This document shows positions 34,543 to 43,286 of a stretch of DNA of 64,000 bases, piece after piece. Both the position numbers and the translations under genes were made by a program. The DNA is from an uncultured Armatimonadota bacterium (GTDB lineage Bacteria; Armatimonadota; Fimbriimonadia; Fimbriimonadales; Fimbriimonadaceae): assembly GCA_903833215.1 (NCBI GenBank), contig CAILEM010000010.1, positions 62,001 to 126,000 of the forward strand, given 5' to 3'. How positions within the stretch are numbered: position 1 is the first letter of the stretch; each line of letters starts with the position of its first letter. The notes under the pieces are model-generated. The model saw only the letters and a list, made by a program, of their open reading frames with translations, was not told the origin of the DNA and did no database searches.

Positions 34543-35651
34543 ACTTATCTGAAATCCAAATCGACCGTGGGCGACTGATCGAGAACTTCAGGGCGCTTAA
34601 ATCGCTACTCCTGCCCGGAACCCACGCGATTGTGGTTGTTAAAGGGAATGCCTATGGGCATGGATTTGCTGAAGTGGTCAAAGTTCTTGCCGAGGAAGCA
34701 GATGGCTTTCAGGTCGATGATATTGAGGAACTTCGGTTGCTTCGGTCGTTGACTGCGAAAAGAGCCCTGGTCCTGGGTTATATCACCAAACGAGATATAG
34801 ACGAGGCGGTCGGCCTGGATTGTGAGATCTCGGTGTTCGATCTTGAACGACTGTCATCCATCGCCGAAGCGGGGAAGCGGCATAGTATGCGACCGAAGAT
34901 CCACCTGAAAATCGATGCACTTTTAGGACGCCTTGGATTTCTGCCGGCCGACATTCCGAACGTTATTTTTGACCTCAAGCGCTTTCCTGAGCTAGATCTG
35001 CGGGCAGCCTATGCTCATTTCGCCAATATTGAGGACACGACGGATGTCGTTCATGCCAACGACCAGTGGGAAGCTTTTGATTCATGTTGTCAGCAACTAC
35101 AATCAAGCGGTTGGCCTGAACTCGGAACCCACATTTCGGCGACATCTGGTGTTATGACGAACTGGAAAGGCCACAGTCTCGCACGACTGGGGTTAGGCGT
35201 GTACGGAATGTATCCATCTGGAGCGCTGGCAAGACGTCATACCGAGTTAGGTTTGAAGCCAGTTATCCGTTGGGTGAGCCATTTGGCTCAAGTCAAGATG
35301 TTGCCCGCCCATCATCCCGTCGGATACGGTTTGACCTTTATTACTCCGAAGCCGATGCGGATCGGAATTGTGCCTCAGGGCTATTCCGACGGGGTGGACC
35401 GCGGGTTGTCCAGCATCGGTGAGGTTCTCGTTCGCGGAACGCGTTGTTCGATCTTGGGCCGGATTGCCATGAACATGTTCGCCGTTGACTTATCCAACGT
35501 TGCTGATGCCAAAGCCGAAGATGAGGTGGTACTCCTCGGCAGCCAGGGTGAAGAGAGTATTGGTGCAGAAGAGATTGCGTCCCGTCTGGGAACGATCAAC
35601 TACGAGATCACCACACGGATCAGCCCGCTCCTTCCGCGTCGAATTGTGTAA
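34539..35651 (+). CDS. alr: Alanine racemase
   Basis: 370 residues with a TTG start inside the murI stop. The PLP lysine is Lys35 in AIVVVKGNAYGHG. IHLKIDALLGRLGF, THISATSGVM and the second catalytic Tyr region VPQGYSDGVDRGLS are present, with Ser rather than Ala after Tyr. RISPLLPRRIV ends a normal C-terminal domain. It supplies D-alanine for peptidoglycan. A long perfect terminator follows. Confidence 0.95.
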   Translation: MNLSEIQIDRGRLIENFRALKSLLLPGTHAIVVVKGNAYGHGFAEVVKVLAEEADGFQVDDIEELRLLRSLTAKRALVLGYITKRDIDEAVGLDCEISVFDLERLSSIAEAGKRHSMRPKIHLKIDALLGRLGFLPADIPNVIFDLKRFPELDLRAAYAHFANIEDTTDVVHANDQWEAFDSCCQQLQSSGWPELGTHISATSGVMTNWKGHSLARLGLGVYGMYPSGALARRHTELGLKPVIRWVSHLAQVKMLPAHHPVGYGLTFITPKPMRIGIVPQGYSDGVDRGLSSIGEVLVRGTRCSILGRIAMNMFAVDLSNVADAKAEDEVVLLGSQGEESIGAEEIASRLGTINYEITTRISPLLPRRIV

Positions 35652-35653
35652 AC

Positions 35654-35690
35654 AAAAAACCGGAGTCGCCTGTTGACGACTCCGGTTTTT
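35654..35690. terminator. Bidirectional terminator between alr and sigA
   Basis: ACCGGAGTCG (35659-35668) pairs with CGACTCCGGT (35677-35686), with an A-tract before and T5 after, so it can end transcripts from both sides. Confidence 0.93.
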
Positions 35691-35710
35691 GATGTTTGAG
35701 TTCCTCAGAC

Positions 35711-36757
35711 CTAGACTGGCGTTGGAGTGATCGTGAAGCCTTGCGAGCTCAACTCTTGGCCGATGTGGCGGAGTTTCTTCATCGCTCGGAGCTCGATCTG
35801 GCGTACGCGCTCACGAGTAACGTTGAGTTCGCTGCCTACCTCTTCCAAAGTCCTCGACCGACCGTCGTCAAGACCGAATCGAAGGCGGACGACGTCTCGC
35901 TCTCGCGATGTCAACCGGCCAAGAATTCCATCGATCTCTTCGCGTCGAATCAATGTCCAAGTGACATCGCCAGGTGATGGCATGTTTTGGCTCTGAACGA
36001 AGTCGCCGATTGAACTATTGTCCTTCTCACCAACTGGAGTTTCCAAAGAGATCGGTTCAACCGCAACACGCATCATCTCTCGGACGCGGTCAATCGAAAG
36101 TCCAACTTCGCGGCTGATCTCTTCTTCAGTAGGCTCTCTCTGCAACTCCTGCTGGAGTCGTGAAGCAGTCTTCACTACCTTGTTGATGAGTTCAGCGACA
36201 TAAACCGGAATTCGGATTGTGCGGCCCTGGTTGATGATAGCTCGGGCGATAGCTCGCCGAATCCACCACGTAGCATACGTGCTGAATCGGAATCCCTTTC
36301 TCCAATCGAACTTTTCTACAGCGCGAATCAGACCCAAATTGCCTTCTTGGATCAAGTCCGCGAGTGGGATGCCTCTTGCGTTGTACTTCTTCGCAATACT
36401 GACCACAAGTCGAAGATTCGACTCGATCAGAACTTTTTTGGCATACATATTGCCCGCTTGGACCTTTCGGGCCAAGTCGACTTCTTGTTCAGGAGTTAAG
36501 AGTTGTGCGCGACGAGTTTGCCGCATCCACATCTCAAGTTCCTCAGAGTCGTCTGGTACAGGGCGCTCTTCACTTGCTTCATCCGCTTCATCATCCGCGG
36601 CATCAAGTTCAAGCAAATCATCATCTGCCGGCTCCGCAGATGGATCGTCCATGACAGGGGCAGCCCCAGCCTCCATGTAGGAGTGGCGACCAGGCGTTCG
36701 AACGGTAATTGCTCGTCCTCGCCTTGGTTGTGTGGCTAACCCATTTTCTGCTGGCAT
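35711..36757 (-). CDS. rpoD: Primary RNA polymerase sigma factor
   Basis: 348 residues from the ATG at 36757, preceded by GGAGG at ten bases. A 75-residue acidic, variable N-terminus ([20 protein letters not shown]) replaces a long region 1.1. Region 1.2/2 contains [53 protein letters not shown] and [17 protein letters not shown]. Region 4.2 has the helix-turn-helix [20 protein letters not shown]. It would recognise TTGACA/TATAAT-type promoters. Short length and lack of the large 1.1/non-conserved insert resemble SigA of Gram-positives. Confidence 0.95.
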   Translation of the reverse strand: MPAENGLATQPRRGRAITVRTPGRHSYMEAGAAPVMDDPSAEPADDDLLELDAADDEADEASEERPVPDDSEELEMWMRQTRRAQLLTPEQEVDLARKVQAGNMYAKKVLIESNLRLVVSIAKKYNARGIPLADLIQEGNLGLIRAVEKFDWRKGFRFSTYATWWIRRAIARAIINQGRTIRIPVYVAELINKVVKTASRLQQELQREPTEEEISREVGLSIDRVREMMRVAVEPISLETPVGEKDNSSIGDFVQSQNMPSPGDVTWTLIRREEIDGILGRLTSRERDVVRLRFGLDDGRSRTLEEVGSELNVTRERVRQIELRAMKKLRHIGQELSSQGFTITPTPV

Positions 36758-36767
36758 GCTTTTGTAA

Positions 36768-36791
36768 CCTCCGAAGTTCACTCTGAACTTC
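36768..36791 (-). promoter_or_regulatory. Perfect inverted repeat abutting the sigA ribosome site
   Basis: GAAGTTCA-CTC-TGAACTTC (36773-36791) is an eight-base perfect palindrome with a three-base loop. The GGAGG site (plus-strand CCTCC, 36768-36772) begins at its edge. As RNA it would form a hairpin touching the Shine-Dalgarno sequence; as DNA it resembles an operator half-site pair. Confidence 0.6.
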
Positions 36792-36909
36792 ACTGTTGTG
36801 AGACCTTCAAACCCTCGGTTCTGCTCCGAACAAGGACGAATTTGTCTAAACGTCGAAAAAATGCTCTATGCTGTTGTATAAAACGATGGGCGTCTATGCC
36901 CAGCGCACC

Positions 36910-36938
36910 ACCATAACACAGTGAACTGCGTGTGTCAA
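36910..36938 (-). promoter_or_regulatory. sigA promoter TTGACA-N17-TATGGT
   Basis: -35 TTGACA at 36938-36933, 17-base spacer, -10 TATGGT at 36915-36910. It predicts a start near 36903 and a 5' leader of about 145 bases, the longest visible among genes of the window. The 300-base region 36758-37057 holds no gene. Confidence 0.75.
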
Positions 36939-37057
36939 GAAGCGGATTAGTGTGACTTAAGAAACACGGTATGATTTCGCCTTCGTTTTCGGAAACCTCA
37001 CAACTCGCGTACAGAGTCTATTGACGTTCAACTTGACCCAATTCGTTGCGTCAATCC

Positions 37058-38140
37058 TCACGCGCTGATCATTCTACGTAGGTTTTCCACTACCCGTCGC
37101 AATGATGCTGAAAGCTGGCGAGCCGATCCGGGCGAGCAAAATTTTCCAAAGCTGATCCGAACTGTCCCTCGGGTCCATTCCTCCTCTAAGTCTAAGACCC
37201 GCAAAACATGACTTGGTTCACGTGAATGGGAACTGCATGCTGCGCCGCTACTTATTGCGAATCCCTCTCGGTCGAGTTCAATGACCAGCGCCTCACCCTC
37301 CACTCCCAAAAAGCTGATACTCAAAATGTAGGGTGAAATATCGGTACCACCGTTGACTCGCCAGTCGCTACAGGCTGAGAGCCCATCTAAAACCTCGGAT
37401 CGCAAAAGGCTAACGAGCTTGAAGGATGCTTCCATTTCGTCAGCAGCAATCTCTGCAGCCGCACCGAATCCAACAATTGCTGGAACGTTAAGCGTTCCTC
37501 CCCGCAATCCATTTTCTTGTTCACCACCGATGACAAGAGTTTGAGGAAGCTCCCCCTGGAAGTACAGGGCACCAACGCCTTTGGGACCGTACAACTTGTG
37601 TGAGCTAAAGGAAGCAAAATCGATTCCACTGACATCAACTGAAATTTTGCCAACTGCTTGGGTGAGGTCGCTGTGCACAAAACGGGCAATTTTGCTCAGA
37701 TCGCGAGGATTCCAGATCGTCCCGATTTCGTTGTTGACCGTCATGAGGCTGGCTAGGTCATACATCGACTCTGGTACACGGATGGCTAGTCCGTCGTTGG
37801 AAAGAATGTCTCCTCCCAACTGTATCGCTGTTTCGTATAGCGAACTGTGCTCGAAAGGGCTAACGGCCGTCTTCGAGAAGCTGCGCAGAATTTGATTGTT
37901 TGATTCCGTCGCACCAGACGTGAACAGAATTTGAGATGGATCCTCGGCACCGATGAGGGAAGCAATTCTTGACCGAGCTAGGTCGACAGCAGCATGGGCT
38001 CGTCGTCCCGGTTCGTGAATAGAGTTCGCGTTGCCGAATCCATCCTTTAGGTAGGGCAGCATTTCCCTGAGAACACGCTCATCCACGGGAGTCGTGGCGG
38101 CATTGTCAAAGTACCGTTCGGCAAGGAGGCTTTGGTCCAC
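37058..38140 (-). CDS. Cysteine desulfurase (NifS/IscS family)
   Basis: 360 residues from a GTG. YFDNAATTPVDERVLREM opens the fold; Lys182 in SSHKLYGPKGVG forms the PLP Schiff base; Cys302 in SSGAACSSHSREPSHVL is the persulfide cysteine on a short class I-type loop; HSDLTQAVGK supplies the PLP-binding Asp/Gln. It releases sulfur from cysteine for Fe-S clusters or tRNA thiolation. No IscU or IscR gene is adjacent. Its neighbours sucD and sigA give no clear operon link. Confidence 0.93.
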   Translation of the reverse strand: MDQSLLAERYFDNAATTPVDERVLREMLPYLKDGFGNANSIHEPGRRAHAAVDLARSRIASLIGAEDPSQILFTSGATESNNQILRSFSKTAVSPFEHSSLYETAIQLGGDILSNDGLAIRVPESMYDLASLMTVNNEIGTIWNPRDLSKIARFVHSDLTQAVGKISVDVSGIDFASFSSHKLYGPKGVGALYFQGELPQTLVIGGEQENGLRGGTLNVPAIVGFGAAAEIAADEMEASFKLVSLLRSEVLDGLSACSDWRVNGGTDISPYILSISFLGVEGEALVIELDREGFAISSGAACSSHSREPSHVLRVLDLEEEWTRGTVRISFGKFCSPGSARQLSASLRRVVENLRRMISA

Positions 38141-38191
38141 TATCTTGTCTACGGAGAATTTCGGTCTGAGAAATGAACTTTCCGAAAGATG

Positions 38192-38230
38192 TTCCTGGAG
38201 AACCTAAGTTACTGCTAGGTTCGCCAGGAA
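38192..38230 (-). terminator. Long hairpin after sucD
   Basis: TTCCTGG..AACCTA (38192-38206) is inverted as TAGGTT..CCAGGAA (38216-38230), a 13-pair stem with a two-base internal mismatch and nine-base loop. No T-run follows on the minus strand, so it may be a processing or stabilising structure. Confidence 0.6.
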
Positions 38231-38244
38231 GTGGTAACGCTCGA

Positions 38245-39120
38245 TCAAACTTTCGCGAGAGCTTCGAGCACAAGGCGGGGAACATCACTGGTACGGTCTG
38301 CAACCGAGGCACCAGCGCTGAGGAAAGCATCCACTTTTGATTGAGGCGTGCCGGTATTGCCAGAGATGATCGCTCCTGCATGTCCCATTCGCTTTCCGGG
38401 AGGGGCCGTTCGACCCGAAATGAATCCTACAACCGGCTTCTTCATCGACTTGATGAATTCGCAAGCTGTCTCTTCGTCAGATCCGCCGATTTCACCGATC
38501 ATCACAACCGCTTTTGTTTTGGGATCCGCTTCAAACATCTCCATGACTTCGATAAATCGGGTTCCCGGAAGAGGGTCTCCTCCGATGCCGACGCATGTCG
38601 TCTGCCCGATGCCTGCACTCGTCATTTCCCAAACGATCTCATAGGTTAAGGTGCCACTGCGGGAAACGAGACCCACATCGCCTGCCTTGAAAATGTTGCC
38701 GGGCATAATTCCCATCTTGCACTCGCCGGGGGTGATGATTCCGGCGCAGTTCCCGCCTAGAAGTTTTGTCGTGCCGTTCGTTCGAACACGATTCACCATT
38801 CGGATTTCGTCGTGAATTGGAATCCAGTCGCTAATCAAAGTCACGAATGGGAGCCCAGCCGCTTCGCACTCAAGAACGGAGTCCGCAGCATACGGTCCTG
38901 GCACAAACACGATGGATGCATTCGCATCGACTGCCTTGACTGCTTCCTCGACGGTGTCGAAAATAGGTCGTCCGAGGAATTCGGTTCCACCCTTTCCAGG
39001 AGTAACGCCTGCAACCACCTGGGTTCCGTACTCAATCATTTGCCCCGTGTGGAAGCCGCCTTCTTTGCCCGTCATGCCGCACACAATCACTCGCGTGTGC
39101 TTATCAACCAGGATTGCCAT
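38245..39120 (-). CDS. sucD: Succinyl-CoA ligase, alpha subunit
   Basis: 291 residues. The ATG at 39120 gives the standard [21 protein letters not shown] start, and a TACCAT box precedes it by seven bases. [11 protein letters not shown] and [19 protein letters not shown] are the CoA-binding parts; the phosphorylated His247 is in [11 protein letters not shown]. The enzyme interconverts succinyl-CoA and succinate in the TCA cycle. Its obligate partner sucC is not in the window, which is unusual because the two genes are commonly adjacent. Confidence 0.95.
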   Translation of the reverse strand: MAILVDKHTRVIVCGMTGKEGGFHTGQMIEYGTQVVAGVTPGKGGTEFLGRPIFDTVEEAVKAVDANASIVFVPGPYAADSVLECEAAGLPFVTLISDWIPIHDEIRMVNRVRTNGTTKLLGGNCAGIITPGECKMGIMPGNIFKAGDVGLVSRSGTLTYEIVWEMTSAGIGQTTCVGIGGDPLPGTRFIEVMEMFEADPKTKAVVMIGEIGGSDEETACEFIKSMKKPVVGFISGRTAPPGKRMGHAGAIISGNTGTPQSKVDAFLSAGASVADRTSDVPRLVLEALAKV

Positions 39121-39127
39121 AAATCGT

Positions 39128-39133
39128 ATGGTA
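39128..39133 (-). promoter_or_regulatory. -10 box TACCAT before sucD
   Basis: The box ends seven bases before the ATG at 39120. Confidence 0.45.
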
Positions 39134-39290
39134 CCTACCTCAATCCCGCCAGCACCTCGCTGGACCGTCAATCAAGTGCACGGAACCCTGGAACTTCACC
39201 AACATCGCTAGGAATCTGCCAAAAGGCCCGATGCGTATCTATTTTCGCGATTCCATGAAAAGCCTCCTAACCGCTTGAAGGTTTCCGTGA

Positions 39291-39296
39291 TACACT
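39291..39296 (+). promoter_or_regulatory. -10 box TACACT of the c-di-AMP riboswitch transcript
   Basis: TACACT predicts a transcription start near 39303, about ten bases before the aptamer. No good -35 was found at 16-18 bases. Confidence 0.5.
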
Positions 39297-39312
39297 AATT
39301 ACTGTGGCTGCA

Positions 39313-39437
39313 AAGCCAGCGTTGAATTTCCCAAAAGGAAAACGGGGGAACCGTAACTTAGGGGTGAATGGAAACCAGTTTGGTTTCCTAGGGTAACTCT
39401 TGGCCCGAACCCGACAGCTAACCCCGTAGACGTAGCA
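39313..39437 (+). ncRNA. c-di-AMP riboswitch aptamer (ydaO/yuaA type)
   Basis: The conserved blocks of the ydaO/yuaA class appear in order: AGCGTTGAA (39318-), ACGGGGGAACC (39342-), TAGGGGTGAATGG (39359-), TAGGGTAACTC (39389-), then GCCCGAACCCGACAGCTAAC and CCCGTAGACGTAGC (39402-39436). These ligand-binding blocks are nearly invariant in that family. The class senses cyclic di-AMP and usually lowers expression of wall hydrolases or potassium and osmolyte transporters. Here it is followed by about 200 bases and a terminator, with no long gene on its strand. Confidence 0.93.
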
Positions 39438-39513
39438 TGAGTCGGATGCGCGCGAACGACGCCGGTTTCGGCCGGAAGAGAAGACGGGACAATGTTGTTC
39501 CGGTCAGGGCGCC

Positions 39514-39636
39514 ATGACACTTGCATTTGTGGTCCAGGGGGCATTGTGCCTTCAATCGTGGTCTTTGGCTGCAATGGAGCAGCGCCAATCGCGATTTGAA
39601 GAATCAATTGCCTTTCGTGTCAGCACCTCCTGTTGA
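39514..39636 (+). CDS. Possible 40-residue ORF controlled by the riboswitch
   Basis: ATG 39514, four bases after AGGG, to TGA 39636. It encodes a short hydrophobic start (MTLAFVVQGALCLQSWSLAA) and a polar tail. A second option in another frame runs 39492-39599 (35 residues, MLFRSGRHDTCICGPGG...). Neither is known to me. They are the only coding candidates between aptamer and terminator; the region may equally be non-coding. Confidence 0.25.
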   Translation: MTLAFVVQGALCLQSWSLAAMEQRQSRFEESIAFRVSTSC

Positions 39637-39639
39637 GAT

Positions 39640-39670
39640 GGGCCTTCCGAAAGGGAGGCCCTATTTATTT
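39640..39670 (+). terminator. Terminator of the riboswitch transcript
   Basis: GGGCCTTCC (39640-39648) pairs with GGGAGGCCC (39653-39661), GAAA tetraloop, followed by TATTTATTT. It lies 200 bases after the aptamer and just before the convergent upp gene. Confidence 0.85.
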
Positions 39671-39715
39671 GCTCAATAGGGGCTGGAACCGATGCCACAA
39701 GAAAAGAACGAATCT

Positions 39716-40336
39716 CTACGGTGTTCCGTAGAGTCGATCTCCAAAATCACCCAGGCCAGGCAGAATGTACTTTTTGGCGTTCAGGCCATCATCAAGTGCG
39801 GCCGTAATAATCTGAATGTCGGGGTGAGCATTTTGTAAGAACGCGACACCCTCGGGTGCAGCGACGACCGACACCATTGTGATCTGGGTTGCTCCATGTG
39901 TTTTCATGAGGCTGATTGCCTGAGCGGCCGAGCCTCCTGTCGCCAGCATCGGGTCCAGACAAAGGTTGTAGCGACCGGCTAAATTAGGCAGTTTGCTGTA
40001 ATAGCTTCGGGCAATCGCTGTGTCCTCGTGGCGTTCGAGCCCGATATAACCAACCGCAACATCAGGAAACAAACGCACGACGGATTGAAGCATGCCCAAA
40101 CCTGCACGCAAAACGGGTACCGCAGCAAGCGGCTGATCGAGAACCTTTCCTGGAGTGGTTTTAAGTGGCGTCTCAACCATGACCTCCCGCGTGCGGATGT
40201 TATAGGTAGCCTGCAGCACGAGAAGAGTCGTCAGCGTCTCCGTCATCGATCGAAACTGTTCCGGGTTTGTTGACTTATCACGGAGATGCGCTAACAGGTG
40301 GGCAGCCAACGGATGGTCCAGTACTTGCAGTGGCAT
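39716..40336 (-). CDS. upp: Uracil phosphoribosyltransferase
   Basis: 206 residues, normal length. VLDHPLAAHLLAHLRDKST is the typical start; LDPMLATGGSAAQAI is the PRPP-binding loop; PGLGDFGDRLYGTP is the uracil-site C-terminus. It salvages uracil to UMP with PRPP, the product of the nearby prs gene. The ATG lies eight bases after a TAGAAT box. It is divergent from glmU. Confidence 0.97.
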   Translation of the reverse strand: MPLQVLDHPLAAHLLAHLRDKSTNPEQFRSMTETLTTLLVLQATYNIRTREVMVETPLKTTPGKVLDQPLAAVPVLRAGLGMLQSVVRLFPDVAVGYIGLERHEDTAIARSYYSKLPNLAGRYNLCLDPMLATGGSAAQAISLMKTHGATQITMVSVVAAPEGVAFLQNAHPDIQIITAALDDGLNAKKYILPGLGDFGDRLYGTP

Positions 40337-40344
40337 ATTGTCCT

Positions 40345-40350
40345 ATTCTA
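40345..40350 (-). promoter_or_regulatory. -10 box TAGAAT before upp
   Basis: The box ends eight bases before the upp ATG at 40336. Confidence 0.5.
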
Positions 40351-40454
40351 TTCCTAACCCCGCACGATTCGTGTCGTACCTTGCCCTCTGATGGTCGAAA
40401 GGGGCACAATGATGCGTCCCTCCCGAGTCAGTGTTTCAGGGACGCTTACGCACA

Positions 40455-41852
40455 ATGCAATCTTTGTCCATAGCTGGAATGATTTTGGCCGCCGGTAAGG
40501 GAACCCGAATGAAATCGGATTTACCCAAGGGCCTCCATCGAATTTGTGGCATCCCGATGGTCGAGCACGTCGCCCGTGCAATGAAGGCTGCCGGTGTCCA
40601 ACGCCCCATCATCATCATCGGACACGGTGGCGAGTTGATTCAAGAAGCCCTTGGCGATGGATATGACTACGCTTGGCAGCACGAACAATTGGGGACGGGT
40701 CACGCTGCGCTGATGGCGAAGGAATTACTGGCGGACCACCATGGTCCTGTCATCGTCGCTGCCGGGGATACGCCCCTGCTTCAGCCCACCATCTTTGCCG
40801 AACTTTTTGAGGCCCATAACTCAGCGGGTGCAGCAATGACGCTGTCATCAAGCATTCTTCCAGATCCAAGTGGCTACGGCCGTATCATTCGGGACAGTGA
40901 AGGAAAACCAACTCGAATCGTGGAGCATAAAGATGCATCGGAGGCGGAACGAGCCGTAAACGAAATTAACGTTGCCCTCTATTGCTTTGATTGCGAGACG
41001 CTTTTCCGAATCCTGCCAACCCTAAGCAACTCCAACGCCCAAGGTGAGTACTACCTTCCCGATGTCTTGGAAGTTATCCAGAAAGAAGGAGGAGTTCTCG
41101 CTGCAAAGGTCTACGAAGACCAAGACGTAACCGTCGGAGTTAACGACCGTTGGCAGCTAGCGCTGGCTGAAAATGAACTTCGAACCCGAATCTTGCAGAG
41201 ACATGCCGTGTCCGGCGTCACGCTGAGAAACATTGACTCCATTTCGATTGACGTTGATGTCACGATCGGGGGTGACGCAGTCATTGAACCTGGCACGATC
41301 TTGACCGGCAAGACATCCATTGGAAGTGGGTGCCAAATTGGACCCTATTCGCGCATCCACAACTCGGTAATTGGTGACGGATCGGCAGTCGTTTCAAGTT
41401 ATGTCGACTCTGCTATCGTCGGTCAGAATGCGGCCATTGGGCCCTTCGCTCACCTCCGGCCCAGGGCCAATATCGGGGACCAAGCAAAGGTCGGCAACTT
41501 CGTTGAGATCAAGAACGCTCAGATTCACGAAGGGGCCAAAGTTAGCCACCTCTCCTATATCGGTGACGCTACTGTGCACGAGGCTGCCAATATTGGCGCT
41601 GGAACCATCACCTGCAACTACGATGGCTTCAATAAGCATCGAACAGAAATTGGTGAAAACGCTTTCGTCGGCTCTCACTCTACTTTGGTCGCGCCGGTGA
41701 AGATTGGCGCGAGAGCCATTATCGCCGCGGGCTCCGTGATCACTCACGATGTTCCAGATGACGCTGCCGCATTTGGGCGCGCAAGGCAAGAAACAAAGGA
41801 AGGTTGGGCAGATCGGTGGCGAAAGATTAAGAAGGCAGCAGGGAAGCAATGA
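40455..41852 (+). CDS. glmU: Bifunctional UDP-GlcNAc pyrophosphorylase / GlcN-1-P acetyltransferase
   Basis: 465 residues from the ATG at 40455 (a GTG at 40431 is in frame). The N-terminal uridyltransferase (1-230) has GMILAAGKGTRMKSDLPKGL and HEQLGTGHAALMA; the C-terminal half is a left-handed beta-helix of hexapeptide repeats with FVEIKNAQIHEGAKVSHLSY and GTITCNYDGFNKH, including the acetyltransferase His. It makes UDP-GlcNAc for peptidoglycan. The stop overlaps the prs start by four bases. Confidence 0.96.
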   Translation: MQSLSIAGMILAAGKGTRMKSDLPKGLHRICGIPMVEHVARAMKAAGVQRPIIIIGHGGELIQEALGDGYDYAWQHEQLGTGHAALMAKELLADHHGPVIVAAGDTPLLQPTIFAELFEAHNSAGAAMTLSSSILPDPSGYGRIIRDSEGKPTRIVEHKDASEAERAVNEINVALYCFDCETLFRILPTLSNSNAQGEYYLPDVLEVIQKEGGVLAAKVYEDQDVTVGVNDRWQLALAENELRTRILQRHAVSGVTLRNIDSISIDVDVTIGGDAVIEPGTILTGKTSIGSGCQIGPYSRIHNSVIGDGSAVVSSYVDSAIVGQNAAIGPFAHLRPRANIGDQAKVGNFVEIKNAQIHEGAKVSHLSYIGDATVHEAANIGAGTITCNYDGFNKHRTEIGENAFVGSHSTLVAPVKIGARAIIAAGSVITHDVPDDAAAFGRARQETKEGWADRWRKIKKAAGKQ

Positions 41853-42814
41853 GTAAACGACTGAGCGGCATGAAATTGTTCTGTGGGAACGCCCACCCGG
41901 AGTTGGGTAGGCGAGTTGCAGCGCAACTCGGAATCGAACTTGGGAAACTAACGACGACGAAGTTCGCCGACGGTGAGATCCGAATCATGATTGAGGAAAG
42001 TGCGCGAGGGAATGAGATTTTTATCCTCCAACCGACGTGTGCTCCCACGAACGACAATGCGATGGAGTTGTTCATCATGCTCGACGCATTCCGCCGAGCG
42101 TCTGCAAGCAGGATCACTGTCGTCATGCCGTATTACGGATATGCGCGTCAGGACAAGAAAATCAAACCGCGTGAGCCCATAACCGCTCGCATGATTGCGA
42201 ATTTCCTTGAAACAAGTGGTGCCGATCGCATTGTTGCCATTGATCTGCACGCTGAGCAGATCCAAGGCTTCTTTAATGTCCCTGTGGATCACCTTTACGG
42301 TGGACCCATTCTTGGCCGCTACTTTGTGGATCGCGGCTTTCACGAGGACAAAGACATTGTCATTGTCAGCCCCGACGTTGCCGGTGTGGGCAGAGCGAAA
42401 GCCTTGGCCGAAATGCTCCGTTGTCCATTCGTTGTCATCGCGAAAAGGCGCCCGGCTCCAAACGTTGTCGAAGTCGTCGAGATCGTTGGAGATTTCGTCG
42501 GTAAAAAATGCGTGATGATCGATGACATGATTGATACCGGTGGATCAATCATCGGCGGTGCGCAGGCCCTTATGGATCGGGGTGCGAGAGAAGTTATCGC
42601 ATGTGGAACGCACGCAGTCTTCAGCCGCGAAGCTCGAAGTCGGCTCCAGGATAGTTGTATTTCAGAAGTCGTGGTTCTTGATACGATTCCAACTCCGCCT
42701 GGAGAGCAATACTCGAAGATAACTGTCCTTCCGTCGGCTCCGCTAATCGCTGATGCGATCCGAAGGATTCATCTCAATGAGTCGGTAAGCGAACTGTTCC
42801 ATGAATGGCGATGA
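41849..42814 (+). CDS. prs: Ribose-phosphate pyrophosphokinase
   Basis: 321 residues, standard size. KLFCGNAHPELGRRVAAQLG starts the fold; FADGEIRIMIEES, MPYYGYARQDKKIKPREPIT (flexible ATP loop with the catalytic Lys/Arg), DLHAEQIQGFF and VMIDDMIDTGGSII (PRPP loop) are all present. It makes PRPP from ribose-5-phosphate and ATP for nucleotide and upp reactions. It is translationally coupled to glmU and overlaps the next gene by 14 bases. Confidence 0.97.
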   Translation: MSKRLSGMKLFCGNAHPELGRRVAAQLGIELGKLTTTKFADGEIRIMIEESARGNEIFILQPTCAPTNDNAMELFIMLDAFRRASASRITVVMPYYGYARQDKKIKPREPITARMIANFLETSGADRIVAIDLHAEQIQGFFNVPVDHLYGGPILGRYFVDRGFHEDKDIVIVSPDVAGVGRAKALAEMLRCPFVVIAKRRPAPNVVEVVEIVGDFVGKKCVMIDDMIDTGGSIIGGAQALMDRGAREVIACGTHAVFSREARSRLQDSCISEVVVLDTIPTPPGEQYSKITVLPSAPLIADAIRRIHLNESVSELFHEWR

Positions 42815-43286
42815 GCCTCAGGAGGGCATAAAACCGCAAGCGTCAGCTTTTCGTTGGCGAGTGCGTCCGGCAGACGCGGATCCTCCGAAAATGCTGGGAA
42901 TTGCCGCCGTAGGAATACTGGCTTTTCTAGCTGGACAATTCCTTTTCGGAAATCCCCTCATGGGGCTCGTTGGTTTTGCTATTATCTTCGGATCGACTGC
43001 AGAATTTTGGCTTGGAACTTCGTTCTCCCTGGATGAAAAAGGGGCGACAATGAAGACCGGTTTCAATATCTCGGCAATCGAGTGGGCGGATGTCAAAAGA
43101 GTCGTTCGCGATTCTCAAGGTATCAAATTGTCTCCTCTGGATAAACCAGGAACTATGGAGGCATTTCGAGGCGTGTATCTGCGATATGGAAAGGACAATC
43201 GAGATAGTATCGAGAGGGCAGTTCTAACTTTTGGACAAATTAGCGACGGAGATGTGGTCGACCGAACTCACGGACGAGGAGACTGA
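42801..43286 (+). CDS. Membrane protein with PH-like domain, first gene of the membrane cluster
   Basis: 161 residues, overlapping prs by 14 bases. Two adjacent hydrophobic helices (about 31-49 and 52-68, LGIAAVGILAFLAGQFLFG and MGLVGFAIIFGSTAEFW) are followed by a soluble beta-rich part (TSFSLDEKGATMKTGFNISA, WADVKRVVRDSQGIKLSPL). This layout resembles small PH/YcxB-like membrane proteins. No precise family is recognised. It starts a run of six genes with little or no spacing. Confidence 0.6.
   Translation: MNGDEPQEGIKPQASAFRWRVRPADADPPKMLGIAAVGILAFLAGQFLFGNPLMGLVGFAIIFGSTAEFWLGTSFSLDEKGATMKTGFNISAIEWADVKRVVRDSQGIKLSPLDKPGTMEAFRGVYLRYGKDNRDSIERAVLTFGQISDGDVVDRTHGRGD

Noticed and set aside
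39299-39607. Minus-strand open frame of 102 codons
   Set aside because: It lies antisense to the c-di-AMP riboswitch and its low-complexity product (PLQPKTTIEGTMPPGPQ) looks like a by-product of conserved RNA sequence.
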